Shown here piece by piece: positions 6,779 through 15,220 of a DNA stretch of 64,000 bases (position 1 is its first letter; the number at the start of each line of letters is the position of its first letter). Position numbers and translations under genes: made by a program. The notes beneath the pieces were generated by a model that saw nothing but the letters and a program-made list of their open reading frames with translations, was not told where the DNA came from and ran no database searches. This DNA comes from Bacteroidales bacterium (GTDB lineage Bacteria > Bacteroidota > Bacteroidia > Bacteroidales > WCHB1-69): assembly GCA_017443175.1 (NCBI GenBank), contig JAFSOZ010000013.1:124001-188000 (forward strand), read 5' to 3'.

Positions 6779-9103
6779 TTAGAATCTCAACCTCACACCG
6801 CCAAGCGCGTTGATACCCGCCTGCGGGAAGTAATAAGGATAGTAACTTATCTCTCCACCATAGTAACCGGTGTATAGTGCCGCATTGGTCTCATATTTCG
6901 TGTTGAAAAGGTTGTTGACGTGTACAAACAGTTCCAAGTCTTTCAAACCTTTGAAATGGAAAGTGTAAGAAAGGCGGAGATTGGTGTACGTATAAGGTTT
7001 CAAGACATAGGTATCGTCACCGGAATTGTCCAAATACTGCTTACTGACAAATTTGGTAATCAGAGAGATGTTGAAGTCTTTCAACGGAGTAAAGGTAAAG
7101 TCGTTACCAATAATAACATTGGGAGAGTACGCTATAGGCGTGTTGCCGAGCTGCTGTTCCACATAGCCACCGTTCTCCCAATCCTCCACATAATGGACAT
7201 AGTTAAGAATACGATTGATGCTGAAACCGCCATTGATGTGCCAGGTGAAAAAGCGCACAGGACGATAAGCGGCAGAAAGCTCAATACCGGCACGATAGCT
7301 TTTATCGACATTGGTCATGAGCGGATCACCAGTTTGATCCAGTTCACCGGTGCGCACCAGTTGGTTGTGGTAGTACATGCCGTACAATGTAGTATTGAAG
7401 AAGAACTTGTCGTTGTGCATCGTGTAGCTGAATTCCAGATCATATAAGGTTTCCGGAACGGGCTTGCGATCATCGGGGGCACCCACAAGGTCGTTGCGCG
7501 TGGCCTCGCGGTTAGCAGTGGCAAAGGAGAGGTCGAAACTGTGTTTCAACTTGCCCTTGTTCAAATAGTAATGCAGCGCGATTTTCGGATTGATGAAGTT
7601 CCAGTGATACTCTTGCGGAATGGGAACCAACTCATCGCTGATGCCGTCGATGACATAGTCCACGCGACGGTATTGCAATTCGCCCGTCACGCTGAAATTC
7701 TTGTACCAATAGCGTAAATTGCCGAAAAATTTGGTTTGCAATTTGTTTCCCGTTCCCCTATACCATTCGAACATGGCCGGACAATCCACAACGCGGTTAG
7801 GCTGCACCCACACGATGTTGCCGTAATGCTTGCCATTGTAGTTGCTCACGTCCGCACCGGCCACCCAGCGCAAGCCTTGATTACTATGATTTTTAAACAC
7901 TTGGGTACCTGTATATTGTGCATGAATGCCGTAGAAATAATTGTCCAGATACTTCTGTGTGACCAAATCGGCTGTTTTTATAGAATCGTACAACGCAACC
8001 AACCCGTATTTTTTCACTTTCTTGTCATCCTTATACTGCTCATAATAACCGAAACCGCGGGTCAGATAGGGCATCACCTGCAGAGTATGGTGCTGACGGC
8101 CCTCCTGGCGAATCCAATCCTTGACATACTCCAGCTGATAGAACGTCTGGGTGTAATGGTCTTTGGAGTTCTCGTAATAGTGCATGTTTCCGAAGTCATC
8201 GTAATATTCGCCACAGGAGTTGTATGTGCGGTTGGTTTCCAGCAAATCGTAGGGCACGCCGTTCCAGGCAAGACCGGTGTGCTCGGTGCCGTACAGCATG
8301 TGGAACTTCAGCTTGCCATTATCCCTGTTTTTCTTGAAATTGTAAAGGTCGAGCTCTGCGGTGAGGAAACCGGAGTTGAGGCGTACTCCGGAGTGGTCGA
8401 TATAGCCGTCGCTGCGGATATCGGAGAAGGAGGCCAGCATGGAAAAGCGTTTCCCGATGAGGCCCGTTCCCGCACTCAGCATGTTATGAAAGGTGTTGTA
8501 CGAGCCGTAGGAGCTGCGCACTTCGGCAAAGGGCTTGGTGGGAATCTCCCGGGTTACAAAATCAATACGGGCGCCATAAGAGGTGCTACCATCGGAGGTA
8601 TTGGCGCCGCTCTGCACGCTCAAGTTCTCGATGAAGGCACCCATGTCGGGCAGGTTCACCAGCCAGGAGCCCTGCGACTCGGCATTGTTGATAGTGACGC
8701 CGTTCAATGTGGTGTTGATGCGGGTCTGGTCGATGCCACGGATGAAAAGGTACGTGGCGCCAAGGCCGTTACCCGACTCGGAGGTGGTGACCACAGAGGG
8801 CATCAGTTCCAGCAGGTTGTTGACACTGCCGTTGCCTTGCTGCGCGCGAATCTGCGGCATGGACATAGTCGTGACATTGGCGGCAGTTTGCACCGTGGGC
8901 TTGGTGAACTCGATGGTCACCTCGCTCACCTCGCCGCGCTGCACGCTATCAGGTGCCTGCGCAAGCAACACTGACGGAATCAGCTGTGCCATGATGGCAA
9001 GAAACAGACTGAAAAATTTGGCTTTTGGTCTTTGGTCTTTGGTCTTTAGTTGTTGATTGTTAAACTCTAAACTCTCAACTCTAAACTCTAAACTTTTAAA
9101 CAT
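6779..9103 (-). CDS. TonB-dependent outer-membrane receptor, predicted thiamin transporter
   Basis: 774 aa from the ATG at 9103 (an in-frame TTG lies at 9136). A signal peptide ends near PSVLLAQ. A plug domain follows (about 65-180: LLELMPSVV, LFIRGIDQTRINTTLNGV), then a 22-strand-type barrel ending in an aromatic residue (GGVRLRF). The gene lies directly behind a TPP riboswitch, so thiamin or its phosphates are the likely substrate; Bacteroides species are known to use a TPP-riboswitch-controlled TonB receptor for this. The signal peptide n-region is about 30 residues longer than usual and is encoded by micro-repeats (9020-9100), an odd expansion that still keeps the frame. Confidence 0.88.
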   Translation of the reverse strand: MFKSLEFRVESLEFNNQQLKTKDQRPKAKFFSLFLAIMAQLIPSVLLAQAPDSVQRGEVSEVTIEFTKPTVQTAANVTTMSMPQIRAQQGNGSVNNLLELMPSVVTTSESGNGLGATYLFIRGIDQTRINTTLNGVTINNAESQGSWLVNLPDMGAFIENLSVQSGANTSDGSTSYGARIDFVTREIPTKPFAEVRSSYGSYNTFHNMLSAGTGLIGKRFSMLASFSDIRSDGYIDHSGVRLNSGFLTAELDLYNFKKNRDNGKLKFHMLYGTEHTGLAWNGVPYDLLETNRTYNSCGEYYDDFGNMHYYENSKDHYTQTFYQLEYVKDWIRQEGRQHHTLQVMPYLTRGFGYYEQYKDDKKVKKYGLVALYDSIKTADLVTQKYLDNYFYGIHAQYTGTQVFKNHSNQGLRWVAGADVSNYNGKHYGNIVWVQPNRVVDCPAMFEWYRGTGNKLQTKFFGNLRYWYKNFSVTGELQYRRVDYVIDGISDELVPIPQEYHWNFINPKIALHYYLNKGKLKHSFDLSFATANREATRNDLVGAPDDRKPVPETLYDLEFSYTMHNDKFFFNTTLYGMYYHNQLVRTGELDQTGDPLMTNVDKSYRAGIELSAAYRPVRFFTWHINGGFSINRILNYVHYVEDWENGGYVEQQLGNTPIAYSPNVIIGNDFTFTPLKDFNISLITKFVSKQYLDNSGDDTYVLKPYTYTNLRLSYTFHFKGLKDLELFVHVNNLFNTKYETNAALYTGYYGGEISYYPYYFPQAGINALGGVRLRF
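9020..9100. repeat. Micro-repeat tract inside the receptor's signal-peptide region
   Basis: GGTCTTT units (9020-9050) and CTAAACT units (9060-9100) in quasi-tandem, translated in frame as a charged n-region (residues about 3-31 of the TonB receptor). Confidence 0.8.
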
Positions 9104-9170
9104 AACTCTAACAGTTTTGGTTTTTAAATTAAACAATACTGAAAGAGGGATTGTGAAAATAGAAGCGTTT

Positions 9171-9243
9171 GTCTCCCTACGGCGGCATTATCCGCATCAG
9201 GTTCAACGGGTCTGATCTCAGCCTTAACAGGCACCCCTTTCAA
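9171..9243 (-). promoter_or_regulatory. TPP (thiamin pyrophosphate) riboswitch, THI element
   Basis: Read on the minus strand, the block has the conserved parts in order: AGGGGTGCC, the GGCTGAGATCAGACCC arm with the CTGAGA core, GAACCTGATGCGG, ATAATGCC and GCGTAGGGA. These are the invariant pyrimidine- and pyrophosphate-binding segments of the TPP aptamer. It starts just after a -7 box (9252-9259) and ends about 68 bases before the receptor ATG. No strong terminator hairpin is obvious after the aptamer, so control may act on translation. TPP binding should lower receptor expression. Confidence 0.95.
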
Positions 9244-9251
9244 AACGGCGG

Positions 9252-9259
9252 CAAAAATA
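9252..9259 (-). promoter_or_regulatory. -7 box driving the TPP riboswitch leader
   Basis: TATTTTTG on the minus strand; transcription would begin right at the start of the aptamer. The box is joined to the T tract of the preceding terminator. Confidence 0.65.
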
Positions 9260-9260
9260 C

Positions 9261-9295
9261 AAAAAAATACAGAGCCCCGGAATGGAGCCCTGTAT
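9261..9295 (-). terminator. Rho-independent terminator of the M16 protease gene
   Basis: Minus strand: ATACAGGGCTCC, a five-base loop, GGGGCTCTGTAT and a run of seven T. All 12 pairs form, two as G-U. The T run leads straight into the next -7 box. Confidence 0.8.
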
Positions 9296-9349
9296 TGGGT
9301 TGTTGGCCATTAGCCGTTAACTGCTGGCTGTTTTGCTAACAGTGTCCCA

Positions 9350-12259
9350 TTAGTAGCCGAAAATCTCTTCCAGCGTGAGCGTGGTCACCTTGCCGTATTT
9401 CTCCAACGCCTTCAGATCGACCTCATTCTTGTTGCCCAACACCACAACCACTCTCTTCTGACCCTTGATGTAGTTCTTGTTGAAGTTTACCACATCGTTC
9501 AGGGTCATGTTCTTGATGGCATTGTAGTTGGCTTTGCTCGGAGATTCCTTCAAGCCAGCCTCTTCACAGGTGAGATAGGAGTTGATGACAGACATCTTGC
9601 GCACGCGGGCGGTGCGATACTCGGAGATGAGAGAGGTTTTGGCCAAGTCGAAGTTGAGTTCAGAAACCGGCATGTTTTCCAACAAGTCAGTGAAGGCTTC
9701 CAGAGCTTCGGGCAGTTTGTCGTTCTGCGTGCCGATGTGCGTCATGTTATAATCGAAACGGCCTTTTTCACTCGGCTCTACAAAATAGGCCGCAGCGGTA
9801 TAAGCCAAAGAGCGTTTCTCACGGATTTCCTGGAAAACGATGGAGTTCATGCTGCCACCGAAGTACTCATTGTACATCTTCACCTGCGGAGTCATGGCCG
9901 GGTTGTAAGGCACGGATGTGGTCAACTGGCGACACAAAGACTGTTTTGCATCATAATGAGCGAAATAGACCTTGTTCTCCTTAGTGGCCAGGCGGTCGTA
10001 GCCGGGATTCATCTTCACAGGTTTCTTGGCCGGATGCACACTGTGTTTCTCGGTGAGGACTTTCTGCAAATCGGCAAGTGTCAAGTCGCCGTAATAGAGC
10101 ACGCGCTGCGGCTGGGAAGTCATGGTCTTGATCTGGTTGATGACATTCTGTGCCGTGATTTTCCTCAGTTCATCATTGTTGACAAAATATTTGCGCACGT
10201 TGTCTTTGCCGTATGAAGCATAACTCAGCATCTTCTGGAATATGCTGTTCTGACGTGTTTTGGCATCCTCTCGGCTTTGCAAAATGTCGGAAATGGAGTT
10301 CTGTACAGATTCTTCAGAAATCTTGGGATTGTTCAAGATGTCCTCTACGATGGCCATAGCCTTCTCCATGTTCTCGCTCAGACCGCTGATGCTCACGCGA
10401 GCGTACTTGTCGCCGAAACTGATGTTGTAGTCGCAGGCGAGGTCGTACATCTCACGGTTGATCTGGCTGAGGGTGCGGTTTTCGCTCTCCAACTGGTCCA
10501 AAAACTCATTGGTGATTCTGGAGTATTTGTCATACAAGGTACCATAATTATAGCGGTAAACCATCTGGAAACGGCCATTCTCGGTATTCTGCACATACAG
10601 AATCTCATTGCCATTGGCTTTGCCTTTCTTCATATCCTTGTTGAAATCCACGAAGACAGGCTCGATGGGATTGACCTTAATACTTTTGATATTCTTCATG
10701 AAATCACTCTCCACATCGCGGTTGATGACCACAGGGGTGATTTCGGGCTTATCGACTTTCTGCACATTGCGTTGCTCGCCCTGGCGTTTATAGACTACCA
10801 CATAGTTGTTGTTCTTGAAAGTGCGTCTCGCAAAGTCGATGACATCCTCTTTGGTCACGAGGCTCATGTTCTCGGTCTCGTTGAGCACGTCCTGCCAACT
10901 TTGGTGTGCAATGTAGGCAAAAGCCATCTTCATGCCGCGGTTACGGTTGCTTTCCAAAGAGGTCATGTCACTGAGCTTGCGGTTGTTGATGGCAGCCGTA
11001 AGCAGGTCTTCATCCCAGTCACCGGATTTCAGAATCTCAATTTGCTGCAGCAAAAGGTCTTTCAACTGCTCCAGCGTCTGACCCTGTTTGGGTTTGCCCG
11101 TCAGGCGGAAATAGGCGTAATCGTTCAGGTTGCTAACACCTGTGGCAGCATATTGTGCAAGCTGTTTCTGGTTGATGTTCTCGTCAATGATACCACAAGA
11201 ACCATTCATCAACACGGCATCGGCCATCTCGGCCAGCAGCACATCGCGGGAACCGGTGCCCGCATCAATGCGGAAACCTATCTGCACATTCTCGGGTTCC
11301 AGACCATACACTTCCACGACCTTCACTTCGCGGATAGGTTTCTCCTTTACGTATGTGAAATCAGGAATGTATCTGGGTTGAAGTTTACCAAAATATTTGT
11401 CAATCAAACGGATGGCCTCATCAGGATCAAAGTCGCCCGACATGGCAATACAATAGTTGTTCGGTACATAATAGGTCTGGTAGTGCTTGTTGATGTTTGT
11501 CAGAGAGGGGTTTTTCAGATGCTCCACCGTTCCGATGGTGGTCTGTGTGCCGTAAGGATGGTTCGGGAACAAAGCCTCGTTCATCTTCTCGTATGCGGTA
11601 CGACTGTCATTGGCCATGTTCATGTTCTTCTCCTCATAGACGGTTTCCAATTCCGTATGGAACAGACGGAAGACAGCATTGGAAAAACGGTCGCTTTCAA
11701 TCATCAGCCATCTATCCAGCTCATTGCTGGGAATATCTTCTTGATATACAGTCATATCATTGGAAGTAAATGCATTGGTGCCTTGCGCGCCGATCACGGA
11801 CATCAGCTTGTCGTACTCGTTCGGGATGGCATACTTGGAAGCCTCGTAGGAAACGGAATCGATTTGGTGATAGATGGCCTTGCGCTTTGCGGGGTCGGTC
11901 GTGTGGTTATAAACCTCATACAGTGCCTCAATCTTCTTGAGTTGCTCCTGCTCCTTGGCCCAGTCGAGCGTGCCGAAGTGGCTAGTACCCTTGAACATCA
12001 AGTGTTCCAGATAGTGCGACAGACCTGTGGACTCGGCAGGGTCGTTCTTGCTGCCCACGCGCACGGCGATGTAGGTCTGGATGCGCGGCACGTCCTTGTT
12101 GACGGACAGGAACACCTGCAATCCGTTGTCGAGCGTGTAGTGAATCACGTTCATCGGGTCATTTTGATAAGTCTCCTTCTTGTAGTTCTGGGCATCGACA
12201 CTGACGGCGAGGAAACAGAACACCGCAGTCAAAAAGCCCACCAATAATTTTCTACTCAT
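9350..12259 (-). CDS. M16 family zinc peptidase (PqqL/pitrilysin-like, two-unit)
   Basis: 969 aa from the ATG at 12259, with a signal peptide ending at VSVDAQ, so periplasmic or surface-exposed. The inverted zinc motif HXXEH is at His82-His86 (HYLEH), and the distal Glu lies in ETVYEEKNM. The protein is a fused tandem: the active unit in the N-terminal half and an inactive unit with the RSLAYTAAAYF-type arginine/tyrosine motif in the C-terminal half. It degrades peptides inside a clam-like chamber. A start at 12286 would leave only five bases to the -7 box at 12292-12299, so 12259 is preferred. Confidence 0.92.
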   Translation of the reverse strand: MSRKLLVGFLTAVFCFLAVSVDAQNYKKETYQNDPMNVIHYTLDNGLQVFLSVNKDVPRIQTYIAVRVGSKNDPAESTGLSHYLEHLMFKGTSHFGTLDWAKEQEQLKKIEALYEVYNHTTDPAKRKAIYHQIDSVSYEASKYAIPNEYDKLMSVIGAQGTNAFTSNDMTVYQEDIPSNELDRWLMIESDRFSNAVFRLFHTELETVYEEKNMNMANDSRTAYEKMNEALFPNHPYGTQTTIGTVEHLKNPSLTNINKHYQTYYVPNNYCIAMSGDFDPDEAIRLIDKYFGKLQPRYIPDFTYVKEKPIREVKVVEVYGLEPENVQIGFRIDAGTGSRDVLLAEMADAVLMNGSCGIIDENINQKQLAQYAATGVSNLNDYAYFRLTGKPKQGQTLEQLKDLLLQQIEILKSGDWDEDLLTAAINNRKLSDMTSLESNRNRGMKMAFAYIAHQSWQDVLNETENMSLVTKEDVIDFARRTFKNNNYVVVYKRQGEQRNVQKVDKPEITPVVINRDVESDFMKNIKSIKVNPIEPVFVDFNKDMKKGKANGNEILYVQNTENGRFQMVYRYNYGTLYDKYSRITNEFLDQLESENRTLSQINREMYDLACDYNISFGDKYARVSISGLSENMEKAMAIVEDILNNPKISEESVQNSISDILQSREDAKTRQNSIFQKMLSYASYGKDNVRKYFVNNDELRKITAQNVINQIKTMTSQPQRVLYYGDLTLADLQKVLTEKHSVHPAKKPVKMNPGYDRLATKENKVYFAHYDAKQSLCRQLTTSVPYNPAMTPQVKMYNEYFGGSMNSIVFQEIREKRSLAYTAAAYFVEPSEKGRFDYNMTHIGTQNDKLPEALEAFTDLLENMPVSELNFDLAKTSLISEYRTARVRKMSVINSYLTCEEAGLKESPSKANYNAIKNMTLNDVVNFNKNYIKGQKRVVVVLGNKNEVDLKALEKYGKVTTLTLEEIFGY

Positions 12260-12291
12260 ATTTATTAATGTTAAAAGAAATTTCATGGCGG

Positions 12292-12299
12292 CAAAAGTA
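12292..12299 (-). promoter_or_regulatory. -7 box for the M16 peptidase
   Basis: TACTTTTG on the minus strand. Together with the facing box at 12313-12320 it forms a 9-bp inverted repeat (CAAAAGTAA and TTACTTTTG) with 11 bases between. Confidence 0.65.
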
Positions 12300-12312
12300 A
12301 GGAAAATAATTT

Positions 12313-12320
12313 TACTTTTG
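12313..12320 (+). promoter_or_regulatory. -7 box for the Cys-rich lipoprotein
   Basis: TACTTTTG on the plus strand, 42 bases before the ATG at 12363; divergent from the M16 promoter, with overlapping polymerase sites. Confidence 0.6.
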
Positions 12321-12362
12321 CGGCGTTATCATTCACCGAGAAATAATCTAAAATTCAAAAAA

Positions 12363-12884
12363 ATGAAGAAACTTTTTATTTTGATGGCAGCCACGTGCTG
12401 TCTGGCGTTCACCGCCTGCAATAACAACAAACCTGCCGAGCAGCCTGCTGAAAATACTGAGATGCAAGCCGAAGATCATCCCTGCTGCAAGGATATGACT
12501 CCGGAGCAGAAAGCCGAAATGGAAGCCCACAAAAAAGCCTGCGAAGACTGGAAGAACTGGGAGAACATCACCGAGGAGCGCAGAGTGGAACTGCTCAACC
12601 AACGCAAAGCCGACTACGACAAGATGCAGGAGATGAAGAAAGCTCAAGAAGAGAAGAAAGCCAAATTCGAGGCTGCCATGAACAATTGGGACAATCTCAC
12701 CACTGCTGAAAAGAAAGCCGCTTTCGATGAAATGGGCTGCTGCGGTGGCTGCAAGAAAGGCGAAGGCCCTGGCTGTTGCAAAGGCGGCGACAAGCCCGGT
12801 TGTCCGGAAGGTGGTCCTCACCACGGTCCTAAAGGTCCCTGCCCGAAAGATCACAAATGTCCTAAAGGCGAACCCAAAAACTAA
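12363..12884 (+). CDS. Cys-, Lys- and Gly-rich lipoprotein, possible metal binder
   Basis: 173 aa from the ATG at 12363 (a frame open from 12285 is not used: no signal peptide there). Signal peptide with lipobox AFTAC, lipidated Cys19. The mature protein has a charged helical middle (about 40-120, rich in Lys, Glu and Ala, coiled-coil-like) and a C-terminal tail with Cys pairs and His (GCCGGCKKGEGPGCC, GPHHGPKGPCPKDHKC). I count 12 Cys in the mature protein. The tail suggests zinc, copper or iron binding in the periplasm or outer membrane, but no known family is recognised. It is divergently paired with the M16 peptidase and ends in a strong terminator. Confidence 0.75.
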   Translation: MKKLFILMAATCCLAFTACNNNKPAEQPAENTEMQAEDHPCCKDMTPEQKAEMEAHKKACEDWKNWENITEERRVELLNQRKADYDKMQEMKKAQEEKKAKFEAAMNNWDNLTTAEKKAAFDEMGCCGGCKKGEGPGCCKGGDKPGCPEGGPHHGPKGPCPKDHKCPKGEPKN

Positions 12885-12906
12885 AATCTGAATCAGATTT
12901 AAAGCT

Positions 12907-12947
12907 AAAAAAAGCGCATCGGTGCTACTGCACTGATGCGCTTTTTT
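12907..12947. terminator. Bidirectional rho-independent terminator
   Basis: Stem AGCGCATCGGTGC / GCACTGATGCGCT with a four-base loop, flanked by an A run and a T run. It serves the plus-strand lipoprotein and the minus-strand purF-type gene, which converge here. Confidence 0.88.
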
Positions 12948-12995
12948 CATTGGACAACTTTATCGAAACCAACAAAGTTGAGATTGGTTTCCTGA

Positions 12996-14402
12996 TCACC
13001 CACCGTATGAGGAGCCATCGAAGCAATGCGTGCAAATGCGCTCCTTCGGCAGGCCGATGGCTTTGGCTATCGTTTCCAATTTGTTGAACTTCAGCGTATC
13101 CACGCCTAAGTGCTTGCGGATAAGTTCCACCATGTTGGCGTATTCTTTCGTAGTGTCGTCGCAGTAGAGGTGCAGGTTTTTGGTGCTGTCGCCCTCCAGT
13201 TCCTCAATCACGCGGCGGGTGATCAACTCCATTTCCGTCTTGGAAGCGGAGAAGTTGAGGAAGTTGCATCCGTAGGTCAGCGGCGGGCAGCTGATGCGGA
13301 TGTGCACTTCTTTGGCGCCGTATCCATAGAGTTTTTTCACGTTGTCGCGGAGTTGCGTGCCACGCACGATGGAGTCGTCGCAGAAAACAATTCGCTGACC
13401 TTTCAGAATCTTCGTGTTCGGCAGCAGTTTCATGCGGGCCACGTGCTCGCGCGTATCCTGGTTCACAGGCATGAAGCTACGAGACCAAGTGGGCGTGTAT
13501 TTGATGATGCCACGCTTGTAAGGAATCTGCTTGCCCATAGCATAACCCAATGCCATGCCAATGCCTGAGTCAGGGATAGCGGACACCATATCTACCTCCA
13601 CATCATCGGTGCGGCCCATCTCGTAACCGTACATGTAGCGGGTGTTCTCCACATTCACGCCTTCGTATTCCGAAGAGGGATAGCCGTAGTAAATCCATAG
13701 GAACGAGCAAATCTGCATCTTGGGGTTAGGAGCCAGCAACTGCTGCACGCCATCCATCGTCACCTTGACCACCTCTCCGGGACCCACAAACTGCTCGATG
13801 GAATAGTCGAGGTTAGCGAAACTGTGGCAGTCGAAAGCCAACGCATAGCTACCCTCTTTTTTACCCACCACAATGGGTGTGCGGCCGTAGTAGTCGCGCG
13901 CGGCAATGATACCATCGTCCGTCAAGATCAGCATGGAGCAGGAACCCTTTACCTTGCGATACACATTCTGGATGCCATCCACAAAGTCCTTGCCCTGGGT
14001 AATCATCAAGGCGATGAGCTCGGTGGGGTTAGTGGAACCGGAGCTCAGCTCGGTGAATTGCTGGTTCTTGTCCAGACAGTCCTTCTCCAATTCGGCCATA
14101 TTGTTGATTTTGGCCACCGTCACAATCGCGAAACGGCCCAAGTGTGAATTGACCACGATAGGCTGTGCGTCGGTATCACTGATTACACCAATACCGATGT
14201 TCCCCACGAATTTGTAAAGGTCGTCGCCGAACTTGGTGCGGAAATAGGAATTCTCAATATTGTGGATTGACCTGTGAAACACGCCATTTTCGATGGTGAC
14301 CATACCTCCGCGTTTCGTGCCGAGATGGGAATGGTAGTCAATGCCGTAAAATAAATCAGGATTGCAAGGTCCGTTGGAGACCACGCCAAAAAATCCACCC
14401 AT
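12996..14402 (-). CDS. purF: Amidophosphoribosyltransferase-type protein (PurF) lacking the N-terminal Cys nucleophile
   Basis: 468 aa. PurF makes phosphoribosylamine from PRPP and glutamine, the first step of purine synthesis. Seen: an N-terminal Ntn-type glutaminase half (SHLGTKRGGM, GNIGIGVISD), the phosphoribosyltransferase motif VFCDDSIVRGTQLRD, and all four Cys that would correspond to the iron-sulfur ligands of Bacillus-type PurF (QICSFLW, YGCNFLNF, ICTHC). Odd: the chain starts Met-Gly-Gly-Phe-Phe-Gly, where glutaminase-active PurF has Met-Cys-Gly. The catalytic Cys is therefore absent. As far as I recall, this MGGFFG start is a family trait in Bacteroidales. It may use ammonia or have a changed role. 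Confidence 0.85.
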   Translation of the reverse strand: MGGFFGVVSNGPCNPDLFYGIDYHSHLGTKRGGMVTIENGVFHRSIHNIENSYFRTKFGDDLYKFVGNIGIGVISDTDAQPIVVNSHLGRFAIVTVAKINNMAELEKDCLDKNQQFTELSSGSTNPTELIALMITQGKDFVDGIQNVYRKVKGSCSMLILTDDGIIAARDYYGRTPIVVGKKEGSYALAFDCHSFANLDYSIEQFVGPGEVVKVTMDGVQQLLAPNPKMQICSFLWIYYGYPSSEYEGVNVENTRYMYGYEMGRTDDVEVDMVSAIPDSGIGMALGYAMGKQIPYKRGIIKYTPTWSRSFMPVNQDTREHVARMKLLPNTKILKGQRIVFCDDSIVRGTQLRDNVKKLYGYGAKEVHIRISCPPLTYGCNFLNFSASKTEMELITRRVIEELEGDSTKNLHLYCDDTTKEYANMVELIRKHLGVDTLKFNKLETIAKAIGLPKERICTHCFDGSSYGG

Positions 14403-14458
14403 AATAATTTGAATTTTAAATAGTTAAATAAAAAATAATACCGTACTTTTTTAAGCGG

Positions 14459-14466
14459 CAAAAATA
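14459..14466 (-). promoter_or_regulatory. -7 box for the purF-type gene
   Basis: TATTTTTG on the minus strand, 57 bases before the ATG at 14402. Confidence 0.55.
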
Positions 14467-14560
14467 AATTTTTACACATTTTCCAGAAATGGATTTCTCA
14501 ACTTTTTATCATTTTTTATGAACAATCGAACACGAATTCCACTATGAATTGATTTTTTCG

Positions 14561-14568
14561 TACTTTTG
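14561..14568 (+). promoter_or_regulatory. -7 box for the radical SAM/lipoprotein operon
   Basis: TACTTTTG preceded by a T run and followed by GCTGC, 24 bases before the ATG of the 52-aa gene. No further TAnnTTTG is seen before the lipoprotein or radical SAM genes, so one transcript probably covers all three. Confidence 0.6.
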
Positions 14569-14591
14569 CTGCATAATCTTATTCGGTAAAG

Positions 14592-14750
14592 ATGGAAAAC
14601 AAAGCTCAACAGTTTTTGGAATGCTATCGCGAAATTGAAGAGTGGGTGCTCAACAACCTGAATGTGGTGGAGATGAAGGATCTGGAGCAAACTTCGTTTA
14701 TTTTGCCTAACACTACCGAAACTCTTTTTTCTCAACAAAAGAAAGCATAA
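14592..14750 (+). CDS. 52-aa peptide gene at the head of the radical SAM/lipoprotein operon
   Basis: Reading from the ATG at 14592 gives 52 residues: starts MENKAQQFLECYREIEEWV, continues through LNNLNVVEMKDLEQTS and ends LFSQQKKA, stop at 14748-14750. It lies directly behind a good -7 box and 59 bases before the lipoprotein gene. No signal peptide or membrane segment; one Cys (residue 11). The first half should form an amphipathic helix. I recognise no family. It could be a short leader, a regulator, or a peptide substrate of the radical SAM enzyme; none of these is shown by the sequence. Confidence 0.55.
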   Translation: MENKAQQFLECYREIEEWVLNNLNVVEMKDLEQTSFILPNTTETLFSQQKKA

Positions 14751-14809
14751 TAATTTCTTGATTCCCCAGTTATTTAAATAATGTAAAGATAACATAAACC
14801 GACAGCACC

Positions 14810-15220
14810 ATGTTCCAGAAGCTCAAAAATAAAAAACAGCGACTTGTCCGATTCCTGTTCGGCTCTTTTTCCGCCACAGCGCTTATGTTCACCTTTCAAG
14901 CCTGTTACGGTCCTCCGGAGGTATATGTCAACGCAAAAATCCAAGGCAAGGTACTTGATACGGAAACTGGCGCACCCATAAAAGGCCTTCAAGTTTCCAT
15001 CCCATCTTTGGGTTTCACGGCTATCACAGATAATGAGGGCATATTTGAGGACCCAAGCGGTGAACGTTCCATTCGGGAATGGGCCGACTATGATGTGCAG
15101 GTGAATGACATTGACAGTACTGAAAACGGACTGTATGAGTCGCTGGACACCACGGTTTACGCTGCTGACATCCAACATCCGCTTGAACTGAAAGTGAAAC
15201 AACACCGTGAAAATTCCTAA
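14810..15220 (+). CDS. Radical SAM-associated putative lipoprotein
   Basis: 136 aa. A basic n-region (LKNKKQRLVRFLF) precedes a hydrophobic stretch and a lipobox Cys (MFTFQAC, residue 32). After it come YGPPEVYVNAKIQGKVLDTE and a small beta-sandwich of the carboxypeptidase-regulatory type (ETGAPIKGLQVSI, TAITDNEGIF). This fits the lipoprotein half of the named but functionally unknown rSAM/lipoprotein system of Bacteroidetes. The stop overlaps the start of the radical SAM gene by 14 bases. Its n-region resembles the N-terminus of that enzyme. Probably exported and anchored in the outer membrane after modification, if it is the substrate. Confidence 0.75.
   Translation: MFQKLKNKKQRLVRFLFGSFSATALMFTFQACYGPPEVYVNAKIQGKVLDTETGAPIKGLQVSIPSLGFTAITDNEGIFEDPSGERSIREWADYDVQVNDIDSTENGLYESLDTTVYAADIQHPLELKVKQHRENS

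Noticed and set aside
7736..8974. 412-aa plus-strand frame opposite the TonB receptor
   Set aside because: Antisense shadow of a well-supported receptor; no signal peptide or domain.
10277..12247. 656-aa open frame on the plus strand, opposite the M16 peptidase
   Set aside because: It is antisense to a clear peptidase, has a skewed His/Val/Leu composition and no family motif or promoter. Long antisense frames are common here because of codon bias.
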